Assembly: GCF_037975245.1 (NCBI RefSeq)
Contig: NC_092568.1
Coordinates: 5,045,001 to 5,109,000 of the forward strand
Length of the DNA stretch: 64,000 bases
DNA from: Apostichopus japonicus
Taxonomy: Eukaryota; Echinodermata; Holothuroidea; Aspidochirotida; Stichopodidae
Reading direction: 5' to 3'
The notes beneath the pieces are model-generated. The model had not been told where the DNA came from and ran no database searches. It saw only the letters and a program-made list of their open reading frames with translations. The position numbers and the translations under genes were made by a program. This document shows positions 12,001 to 22,400 of this stretch, piece after piece; position 1 is the first letter of the stretch, and each line of letters opens with the position of its first letter.

Positions 12001-13968
12001 TGCCTTCGTTTCACTTTGCCTGCATATTCCTTGTTATGTCACTGGTTGTTGAAACCGTTTAATTGCCTTGAGATATTGTTTCTGCAGTAAAGACCACTGG
12101 TTGTTGCAACTGTTTTATTGCCTTGAGATATTGTTTCTGCAGTTAATGTCTTCTGTTTGTTGGCACCCTCATCAGATTAATGGCGTCCGTATCGGTATCA
12201 ACCTCGCTCTTGCCTCTCAAGACCAAGTATCATCTCAATATGGAGGAGTTAGGAGTATTCAGAAACAAGCCCGGTCAAAGCTTCTCAGGTAAATAACACA
12301 AATCTGTCAAACAGAGATGATCCCAGCAGATATGCAGGTGATATCAAACGATATGTAGGTAGGGGTTTGACCTCAAAGGTGATTTGCAAGTGGGGCGCAG
12401 ACTGCACTTGAAGGGCTTGCAATGTTTGGGCGACTTGTAGACTGGATACTTGTCTAGGCACTGCCTTTATATGTTTGTTTTAGTATACCCCCTCTCTCCC
12501 CCCCTTCCCCCCTTCGTTTCAACCTCACACAAAGTATATATTAGCACAACCTTGTTATAGAGCTACTTTACATAGACCTAATTTGTTATCTAAATGTTCC
12601 TTTAGAATTTTAGCTGTTTCCTTGATTTACCTATTGCCCTTCCATAAAGCTTCAAGCCTTTACCTAACTCGGTCTGAGAAAGTTTGTATTTGCAGCTTCC
12701 TCTTTTTCTAGATAACTGTATTACAATAGTAAGTCTATGGCAAATGTCTGCTGATAGTAACAGTTAGTCTACCCACATTTGATCTCATTTGCCAGATGAA
12801 AAGTTGCAAAAATATTGAAATTTAGACTCATGTCGTGAGGGCTATTTGTGATTACTTTCACTGTTGTTATTCACTAAATATTTTAAAACTTCATTATTAT
12901 TAGTCCTAGTTATGGTTTGAGTGAAATGAAACATTATTGCACATGGTGATGCTTGTTATTTCATCATTTACAGTCTCATCAACAAGAGGAGAGAGGCGGT
13001 GGAGCCCATCGAATGTAGAAGACAGTACCAGTGGCATCTCGTGAGTAAAAGTTGGAATGTTTAAGTATCAATTTCATATTTTTTTTGTTTCACTTGGTCA
13101 GGTAAGTACATTTTTAACAGGATATTACCAGAAGTGTTACTTCTGGTAGTATCAGAAATTCAGGCTAGTTTTAATGGCTAAATATACCAGTGGACTATGC
13201 TGTTTGCCAGGGGAAAATAAACTCAAAGACAATGCAAGTGGGAATTTGATTTTAGCCAGTAGAGTTTCTATGCATTTTTTAGCAAGTGGTTACAATTGTG
13301 GAAATCACGCCTGGCTTGATTACGAATGCTTTATATTTGTCATTTTCATGGATAGATCCCAGAAGAGGATTTGTTAGATCCGATGATTACAACCTTTGCA
13401 GAGCACAACTTCCCTCCTCTCTATCAATACCACAAGAGTGTCATCCTGGAGACACCACAGGGTATCAGTGGTGAGTCTGCTGATGGGCAGATCAACTTAA
13501 AGCTGGAACATCTTGAAGATCTCCATAATAAAGCAAACAGGTAAATGTAATCACAGAGTTATGACTAGTGTGTCGGTTAGAGGGTCAGGTTGTGCAGGGT
13601 AGGATCTAGTCAAAGGTAACAGTGACATAAAGACACCACAGGGTACCAGAGGCAAGTCAGCTCAAGGAAAAATCAGCATGAAACTAGATACCTTAAGTTT
13701 CTCTGGGCTTTTTAAGCGTGCAATTATCTGTTCATTGAGATAAACCCAAGACATGTTTTGGAGGAATAAGCTTTCACCTTCGAAAGTTGCAGACCTAGTG
13801 TATTACAATTTGATTCAATTTTTTTGGTTCCACAGATCAACCATTCCATTTGAGAAGAGTGTCATGTGCTACCTCTGCGAGTGCATGTTCTACGCACCCC
13901 GAGATCTCCTGTATCACTTGGATACACCTCGTCATCGAAACGAAGAAGAAAAGTTAAATTTCCAGTAA
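3042..13968 (+). CDS. TDRD9: TDRD9, C-terminal 569 residues (Tudor domain helicase), 5' part outside window
   Basis: TDRD9 is a germline DExH-box helicase/Tudor protein of the piRNA pathway, acting in nuage to silence transposons. Exons: 3042-3132, 4240-4347, 4874-4996, 5386-5475, 6140-6259, 7209-7355, 7907-8023, 8945-9015, 9719-9925, 11155-11293, 12176-12288, 12974-13040, 13356-13540, 13836-13968 (stop TAA). All have GT-AG borders and consistent phase (1,711 nt in total). The Tudor core spans 4874-5475 and shows YYRARIERV followed by the hallmark FYLDYGN. Downstream exons match the long conserved TDRD9 tail (YSVVSGVLHVELYQC, GLPALCSMLFAPTIELR, LCGLGWDHY). The last exon adds a C-x2-C-x12-H-x5-H finger (CYLC...H...H). 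The helicase exons must lie to the left. Introns carry minisatellites and duplicated exon fragments. Identity is strong; the exact borders are hand-made. Confidence 0.93.
3133..4107. other. TDRD9 intron, no feature recognised
   Basis: AT-rich intron sequence with donor GTAAGG at its left end. I see no exon, RNA gene or transposon here. Confidence 0.4.
4121..4266 (+). repeat. Triplicated intron/exon border upstream of TDRD9 exon 4240-4347
   Basis: The pattern TATCTGTTTCC-(A/T-rich)-AAG-GTG(G/C)CAG occurs three times, starting near 4121, 4173 and 4220; the last is the real acceptor. The first copy also repeats the first ~26 bases of the exon (GTGGCAGATGGCAATAGATT and on) at 4141. The stretch 4141-4239 is 99 nt, has no stop in the TDRD9 frame and runs straight into the real exon. 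Confidence 0.85.
4997..6139. other. TDRD9 introns around exon 5386-5475, no feature recognised
   Basis: Two introns (4997-5385 and 5476-6139) flanking the exon that carries the YLDYGN part of the Tudor domain. Nothing else is recognisable. The short open frames seen are not supported by composition or homology. Confidence 0.4.
6798..7285 (+). repeat. ~123-bp tandem array of a TDRD9 exon 5' end and its acceptor
   Basis: Four copies of a ~123-bp unit. Each has a TTTTCAG- or TTTAAG-type acceptor followed by the first ~70 bases of exon 7209-7355. Exon-like starts are at 6839, 6962, 7086 and 7209 (real), giving spacings of 123, 124 and 123. The upstream copies lack the 3' half of the exon and run into stop codons (for example after the MET-QFYIC-like stretch in copy one), so they are pseudo-exons. 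Confidence 0.9.
7356..8944. other. TDRD9 introns around exon 7907-8023, no feature recognised
   Basis: Intron sequence with a short poly-G run near 8065. No exon other than 7907-8023, no RNA gene and no transposon ends were recognised. Confidence 0.4.
9350..9492 (+). repeat. Short tandem repeat, ~14-16-bp unit (AGAGCAATACACAC-like)
   Basis: About ten degenerate units of AGAGCAATACACAC lie in the TDRD9 intron 9016-9718. The open frames over it on both strands consist only of the repeat and are not genes. Confidence 0.9.
10108..10672 (+). repeat. Minisatellite A in TDRD9 intron: ~21-27-bp units with higher-order structure
   Basis: Units of the type GTCAGAGGTATATCCCTCTA+TATGGG vary between 21 and 28 bp. 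They are themselves arranged in a longer period of about 207 bp (compare 10115 onward with 10322 onward), with a shortened third copy from about 10496. Each unit contains a near-palindrome around TATATCCCTCTATATGG. A stray unit recurs at 10728-10755. Long open frames in three phases over this array are products of its periodicity. Confidence 0.93.
10772..10990 (+). repeat. Minisatellite B in TDRD9 intron: 22-bp unit
   Basis: About ten units of 22 bp of the type AGGTAATCTATCCCTGTAGA+TC, directly downstream of minisatellite A and unrelated in unit sequence. Each unit has an inverted-repeat character (GATCT...AGATC). Confidence 0.92.
12041..12143 (+). repeat. Two-copy tandem duplication (~55-bp period) in TDRD9 intron
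   Basis: The segment ACTGGTTGTTG...TATTGTTTCTGCAGT occurs at 12041-12087 and again at about 12096-12143, just upstream of the acceptor of exon 12176-12288. Both copies end in an acceptor-like TTTCTGCAG. Confidence 0.85.
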
Positions 13969-16491
13969 TAATCTCTTCAACAAGGTTAAAAAGCATAGTT
14001 GCTTTGTGTCTGTAATGTTCTGAACAGATTGGTAAATTACAACTGGATGAAAATGGGTGCTGCAAAACAGTTTTGAATGCAGCGTTGTGGAACTTATAAG
14101 TTGTTTCCTTTCAGATGAAAATATCAAATTCCGTCCATGTGATACCCCAAAAGTAGCCAAAGAGATGAAGATAGATGAATGACCAGTTTAATTGGATCAT
14201 CAGATGTGAAACAGATAAAGACCATTCCATAAGCCGTATATAAACCTATTTACAGTCCAGGATGAAATAGACAGGTAGAAGACAAGTGTATTCTGATGTT
14301 ATGGCTAAACTCTGCTGGGTAATATAAAGAGGTGTGAGTGAAGTTTATGGAACGACATTTTACCAGTTTTTTATTCGTTGCTGATTGTAATCAGAGGAGA
14401 GATTATCTGAAAGTTTAACCAGCTGGAACCAAATACTTGCCCAAATGGTTTTGTGACGACACCAGAATTGAAATACTGGGATTCTTTGGTCAATGACAGC
14501 TTTAAGGAGACTGTTGGAAAATGCTGTACTTCATTTAAAGGGGTGGTAACAAATATTGGAAAACTTGGAGGGTTATTCTGGTAGAAGATAAAGTAGAATA
14601 AAGAAGATATCATGTACCACCATTGGTACAACTCTTAACTCAATATCTTTGTACCTTTAATACTTACGGTATAATTGCTTCAGGTGACTCACTTTTTTCA
14701 GATAAACCATTGATTTAATAATTTTGTTATTTTAGGCCAAGAGTGGAACCATAACTGGTGTTCTTTAAATGTCATCTTGTCAAGTATTCTTGAAAAGCTC
14801 TAAATCGCTTGCTTTTAAATTCCTGTTGTTTATTTCTTCCAGAAAATGTATTTCTCAGAATAGGCTCAACTGTCATGCTATTCTTAGTGCAAATCATCAT
14901 TTAAAACTCAATTTTGTCATCAAAACAGAAAAGAAAAAACAGATGGCAAAGAAAAGGAGAACCATTTTCAGTTCAATGGCTGTGACAACTTTAATCACTC
15001 TTCTGTTGCCAGATACATAAATTAATAAAAATGTTCCAAACATTGTTACATCTTTATTTAATAATCTATTACTTAATATCTGTTCAGCGACGCCATGATT
15101 AAAAAATTTCAAACCAAAAGAGAGAAAAAAAGTAGACGAAATTGTTGCATCTTTGAACAGAGTAATGGAAGTAACAAACAGGCATCACCTGGGGTAAAGT
15201 TAGACGTGTCGATTCAGACACTATCATGTTTCTGCTAGTGTTTTTAAGAGGCTGTTTCTGTTAGTTTTGATCATGAAGTAAGGATCACACCGAGTAGTCT
15301 ACATATCATCATGCAATAACTAAATTCATGTGACTTGCCGGTCATCAGGAATTGAGATATCAGTGGCTGGTGATTTGTAATAGTTCTAGCATTCAAATGG
15401 GTTTACTTTCTTTGTAGCAAGTGCAGTTTATCATGAAGGTTAAACACACATATTTACATTCATTATAAATCTGATAGTACCTCGTTGGCAAGTTGACGAG
15501 AATAACCTCTCTATTAAACTCACTTGCAGAGGTATAAGCTCTAATATTTGGTTCAAACCCACTTGTCTCTTGTAAACTGCCTTACTACTTACAGCTATAG
15601 TGTGTAACAACACATAATTGTAAAGTGGCTTAGAATAAAGTCTATAATCATAATTTTACTGTTTTCTAAAGTCTTCTTAATACCAAGTTTGTATTCCTGT
15701 TTTCAACATTGTTTTTACTGATTTAAGATTATTAATCTTAGAAAAAGAAAGAAGATTATATACAAAATTAGTTTGAAAAATTTGGATTCCATTTTTTCTG
15801 TTGAGACGTTTTCTCATTGGATGAATAATCTCAATGTATTAAACTAAAATACGGTTTTCTTTCAACATTTTTACATCCAAAGCAAACAAATATGTTTTAT
15901 ATATTAAAGTTTTGAATTCCTTAGTTAGTCTTTCATTGTACTTATTTCATTCATATGCTGTTCCAAGATCTTAAGAATCGCACAGAAAATAAAGCAATTC
16001 TCACATTTTTAATCGTATTTCCAAAGAACTCAACTATCATACGCAACTACATTTTACTATCATACTCCTTGTACATATCACAAAATGAAAAAAGGCATAA
16101 TTATACATTGCTGCATTAATTACATAGTGTTCCTTAATTACTTAATAATAAAATTCCTTATTTTTTAAGAATAAACTGATGCATATAATTAAGAGGGGGG
16201 AACGTGATCATTACTTCAAAGTCATCAAACTTACTTCAACCTTTTTTTCAACTTTAAAGTAGGGTTTTATCAATACGACACTGATATTCGAAATAAACAT
16301 CAGTAAAAATATGATGACAACTTTTCTAAGAATGTCATACTTTGGACAAGAAAGTGACTATTTAATGTGGTGAAATGTGGATGTGTTAGCTAATGCCAGA
16401 TTCAGCTTGTTTTATTATTATATTAAAATGCTTTGATGCATTCTTCATCTTGAGTACTGATTGTTAGAACCCTTGTAAACCTGTCAACAGA
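13969..16491. other. Convergent 3' region between TDRD9 and the START gene
   Basis: This 2.5-kb AT-rich stretch holds the 3' UTRs of two convergent genes. Possible poly(A) signals are AATAAA at 14597-14602 for TDRD9 and, on the minus strand, AATAAA read from 16411-16416 for the START gene; many other A/T-rich near-matches exist. No coding exon or transposon was recognised. Confidence 0.5.
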
Positions 16492-19400
16492 TCAAGGCGG
16501 CAGTTGAGCTTCAAGGAAGATTCGAAGGAAAGCGATACTGAGAGGCACACGCAGTGATAAGAACTTGTAGAAACTGGGAGGGATGCTCTTGAAACCTCCG
16601 AGGGTGAACTGGAAGGAGAATTTTATCAACATAGTAATTACAACTCACAAACAGAAGATTCACCATAATACTGATGTAGTGTCGGGGGAAAAAAGGATTT
16701 GGTACTTGAGACATTCACTTCAAGTATTTATCATACTGCATTTACAACTAAAACATTTTGTAGAATTACAAACAAAATAATCTCTATCACCATAACGCTG
16801 GTGTAGTCTGGGAAGACATTAAAACAGAGATTTTTGCTACTTGAAAACTTCAAGCATCTGGTTGCATTGACGACTAACATAATTATGCACATCCAAGGCA
16901 ATTCAATTTGAATTGATTTTCTCATATTATGGTACAGATAAAACATATCACACAGTACAGTAGACAAATAGCATCATATGAAGGACACTAGAAAACAGAC
17001 ATACTGTTACCAAGGTTCATGACCATATGTAGAAAATCATTAAATACAACATTTTTCTTTGATGGTATAATACATGAATTCTTTTTGCTTAAACTGAAGT
17101 CACAGGCTTCATGGCTTAATGACATTGACAACAGTGTGTTCAAGAGTGCTACAAAGTAGATACTGTTGATATGAAAGTGCTCTAGGCATAAGCTAACTGA
17201 TGAGTTTTTGTATGGAAGCAGACCACACCCACTGTTTATTTGATTCTAAATTTGTTGGTAACTTAAATATTGAACATAAAGTACAGAACATACACAATAC
17301 AATTCCTGGCCAAATGTACTCAAGTAAAGGAAGACATTATTCAATCTTATCTTATGCAAAGAAACTGCTTAAAATCAAGTTGACTTGAAATAATGTTATT
17401 TCAACAAGCACAAATTGCAATTTATTGCAGGGAGTCTTATTCTAGATATAATCACTCATTACTTACCTGTGTTAGGTAAGTCACCATTGAATACTGGGCT
17501 TTGTCCCCTGCAGGCTCGATAACCCATCCGCTTGGATGGACCTTACCCCTCAAAGTTCCCTCGATCAGAGGACACTCGGCAGGGTTTACAGAACGGAAAG
17601 CCACCACGTACTTGTCACCCTAAACAAAATTAAAACGAATGAAATCTGAAGCAAATCATTAATTTCTTCATTTCCTCATGGGTGAAATTATGTATTAAAA
17701 TGTGCTCAATGAAAACACAATGGTCTTCACTGCAAAGTATTGACTTGGTTGATAGGTTGACTTGGTTGCAAAGTAAGACTTGGTTGATAGTTATTCACTT
17801 TGTATGGCACATTCTTGCTTTAGGTATTATCAAATGCAGATAACATCAATTGTTTTATCGGCAATCACCCTTTTCAACCACTTATTGCACGAGTAGTGTT
17901 AAAGCTTTCCACCGTGAAAAATTTGTTTGTACACTTTGACCCTCCGCACTGAAGTTGGAAGAGAAATTTTGAGGGTTGGAGCTTGCTGAACAGTGCTGTC
18001 GATTATTATCAAGTTTAGCAGGTAAAGTTTGAGAACAAAATCTCCCTAAAATGTTCTCTAGAAACTCACCTCTTTCATACTCTGTTGTAAAAGACAAAAA
18101 TCTCGGACATCTTTCCTCAGTAAATGGGAGACTTCATGGACAGCATGAACTTCAAAGTCCATCGTTGACAGTTTACGAAATCGAAGGGAGAAAAGAATCG
18201 GTAGATTTAGGTAGAAATAAGTCACACAAGTTTCAAAACACATCCCAAAATAAGAACCATTATCCAAATATTAGCAGCTAAAAACAGTGCATTTTTCTTT
18301 CAAACTACATACAGAACAAGGTCAGATACACCATTTCAATTTTACTCCTTACAACCTAATGTCTCTTCAACACAGGGTTAGATTGTAAACAAGAGCATAT
18401 AGCTTTCACTGAATATTAAGGAACTTAAAAACTTTACACAAAACCTAGTAAATTTAAGAAAGATGAATATTTTATGAATATTTAAGCTGTTAAACTCACC
18501 AATGACCATATCTTCATTAACTTTGCTGACAATTTCAAGTTTCTGAAAGATAATGTTAATTATAGCAAACAATACAAAAATATTCAATTGGTGCTTTAAA
18601 CATTATCAGTTCTTCTAATGGTTTATTTTTGCTTTGTAAAGAAACCTCATTGTTGGTCTTAACAACAACAAAACAGAAATATATGCATTACCATAAATAT
18701 AAAGCTTAATATTTACATCACATTTACATATTACTTTTATAATATTAACCTTCATTATTTCCAGTCATTCACTCAGTTCAGATAACTCTACTGATTACTG
18801 CTTATAAATGACATAGCTGCATAAGATATATGCAGGTTGCAGTGGTGATGGTGATCAAAAATGGACTGTAAAGGGTATAATCTGGATGCAGGGGAGGGGG
18901 AGGGGATGGACTAGTATTTATACCCCTAGATTGATCATACATTCTATTCATTTTACATCAAGTAAATTTTTAATAAAAGATATTGGTCAGTGTTTAAAAT
19001 TAGTACATTATTGAAGGAGAAGAAGAAATTAATATTAATGACTTACAGTATGGTTCAAATGAAAGTGACAAATCTTGGTAAAATCCATTTATTAACAAAC
19101 AGTTATTAAATATTGCAGTAAAACTATAAAGTGATTAAACATTCATAAAGATTACATGTAAAGGTTTCTCCCATTTTATGCAATAGGGAACGAAGGGATA
19201 AGCCTAAGCCCTCCCCAGTACAATACTTTAACACCAATGTGATATCCGATGTTCATCCCTTACCTTCAACATATTGTCATAAATGAACCGAGTCCTTGGA
19301 TTCTTCACTGATCTGTAAACAACATCTGGAGGAGCCTTGATTAAACTTCTACCGAGGAAACTAAAGAAAATGAGCAAGAAGGGGAGAAAAACAGTCGAAA

Positions 19401-22400
19401 AATTTACTGACATTATTAAGAGAGGAGGAAGTCATAAATAGCCCCTACCTATATGGCAAAGTATTAACATGCATTTCCGTTGATGACTTTACAGGCGCGT
19501 AGCCAGGAATTTGCCAAGGGAGGGGTGAAAATGTAGACAAATTTTAAGAGCCGTCAATACGGCATTGCATACTATCTAAGCGTAGCGCCACCATGGTTGG
19601 CGCGAAGCGTACAAGAAAATTTTGGCTGAAAATGCCTCCCAGATCGCTGGAAATGGTACGTCCCAGGCCTTGTAAGTTGCATCTTAGCATTTTCTTTTTT
19701 GAAATTACTAGCGATATCATAAAAACATTAAAAAAAAAAATTTAAAAATAGGCTCAAGGGGGGGCGGCTGCCCCCTTTGCCCCCCCCCCTTGGCTACGCG
19801 CCTGTGACTTTACAGATGAAATTTGCATATCCCTGTGGAAAAGAATGAAAGTCAAATAATTCTTTCTTGTAATCAATCTGACCATGTATGGAAACCAAAT
19901 TTTTAAAATCACTAAGTTGCTGCTATCTGAGACTGAAGCTTTCATTGTTTAACATTGTGATTGCCTAGGTTAATCCGATAACATGTAAATAGATCTTTCT
20001 TCAAGCTGGGGTCCTCCCACAGTCCCACTACCCCCTCCTTGCCCCCCCCATCCCCATCTCCATTTATTTAGGAGATTAGTGACCTACCTATGATATCTTC
20101 CTTTCTTAATCTTCTTCTTCAGAATGAGAACCTCTTTTTGCAGATTGTGAAATCTAAAAGAAGAAGAGTTTTTGATAGAAATACAGCAGATATTGAGAAA
20201 AGTGATAATATGTGGGAAATTAATTATGATTATCAAGTAATATTAATTATCAGTGATAGTTTTAACTTTTTCATAATGAACACTCATGATTTGATCATTA
20301 TTACACCAAAATTCTCCAATATTTGATGGCAAATTACTGAAAACAAAAACATTTAGTAAAATGCATGCGCCACAACTAACATCTCTTGAAAATTTTACAG
20401 AAATATATTCAATTTTTTGCAGCACTTATTGTTTCAATCTATGAGTGGGTGGCAAATGTGGATATTTACCATTTCAAGACAGGTTTACCCTGACCGTACA
20501 GCTTCATGACAAAAGAATTCCATCAATTTTTAAAACATAATGCAGGAATCCAAACTGTAATGACTCTTACTAATGTTTGAAACTTTTCTCAATCTTTAAT
20601 TGTCTGAAGTGAGCATTTAAATCAAAACACAATGAAATATAGAAGAATGTGTATGCGGAGGGGGGTGAGCATGGAATTGGTGGGGGAGGGGGGAGGAGGG
20701 ATGGAGTTACTTACACCCAGCCTTTAGTAGTTTCTCTCTGGTCTGCTTCACTTGCATTAACATTTATGTTTGCTGCCCTGTGTATCTCCTCTAGAACGCT
20801 TATAGCACACTGCTGACCGAGGGTTTCGTAATCCTGTAGATGGTCTGTGTGTGTATGAAGAGAAGAACTACATATCTGAAGACTAATCAGTATACACCAC
20901 ACTCACCATAAGCCTATCAGTAACAGGCCTACCATCTCACCCCCCTCCCAACCCCACCCTGCCCATCTTACATAAACATGCCTCCATACTGTCAATATTT
21001 AAATCTCAATGACACTACATGGTATCCTTTCCTTTTGGTAAGATTCATCTACTGGAAACATATACCACAACTATATTACCTATCTGCTGCCCTCTATATT
21101 CCATTAACTTTTATAGGGTCATATGGAGAGTTCATATATAGGGCCTACAAACAAGCCTGTGTCTTCTTCAGCTGGTAAACCGTATAACAACATGAATTTT
21201 AGAGAAATGGCCTACTGGGTCGGAACCTGTGTCGTAAACGTCGAATGATTTCAACTTACGGTGAGGACCGTCCTCTTCTCCAGAAGTTAACCCGCCAGTC
21301 CCCGAGAGAGTTTGACTGGATGCTCCGTCGCCGTTCTTTGTCTTTCTGAAAGATCGCTTCCTTTCCCTGCCTTTTTTAGTCCCCATGGCGATACCAGTGT
21401 CGTCACTCGACGAGTCCTTGTGACTGCTGACGCCACTGATCTCCATGGCTGCTTGTGCGGAGTCATCTCCGGGGACCTTCTCAGCGAAGAAGGAATCGCT
21501 GGCATAAGAATCCCACGACCACCTCTGAGACGGACCACCGTCTGCCGATGGACTTGTCGAAACTTTATTCACAGAATCTGAAGCACGTCTACGGATAGCA
21601 GGATGAGGAGAACCTTCGAATGTTTGGTACCCGGGCAGGCTCTCGGCTGTAGATCCGACCTCGCTACCTAGTAGGCTCTCTCTTGCTAGAATGTCCGCCT
21701 CTCTAAGAGCTCGACTGTCTGCTACGTGTCTGAGAGATGCGTGTTTGAGTGGTCTGGTCTTGAGGGTTTGCATTTCAAAGTACTGTTTCAGAGCCACTAA
21801 CCGGGCCGCCATCTTTTCAGATGAATTCTTGCTAGAGCTCGAGTTGCAAGTGATGATGTGTAGAATACTTTTTGCTTCAGCTGGAAAAAGAAATCACAAA
21901 ATTTAATTTTATAATATATATAATACATTATAATATAATAGATCTTAATGTGTGGAGCACTGTTTTTTTGATGACCATGGCAAAAAGGTTACTGGTTATC
22001 TAAAGAAATTACTGAACGAATTTCCAAGTTATGATAGTAAATTGTCAGTAAGGTGAAAGTTTCATGCTCTAAAATGAAAATGACCTTTTTGTAATGAACT
22101 ACTCCATAAATTAGACAGGTGATTTACATTACTCAAACAGATCTTGGTACTTATGCCTTAATTGTATCAACCCTGCAAAATCTATGCTTAACCATTTCTG
22201 CCTTTGTTTCAGGGGAAGCTTTGAGAATTGATGAAAAAATGAACAGCAAACTTACAACCGATGACAGGCTGAATGAAGAAGTAACTCCAGAGTTCATTGG
22301 CATTTGATGAGTTGTCACCGGCGACATTGCGATTAAAGAGCCAACAAGACTGATCTTCATCAATTCTCCAGTTTCTGCATTTCACAAAGAGACAAGTATC

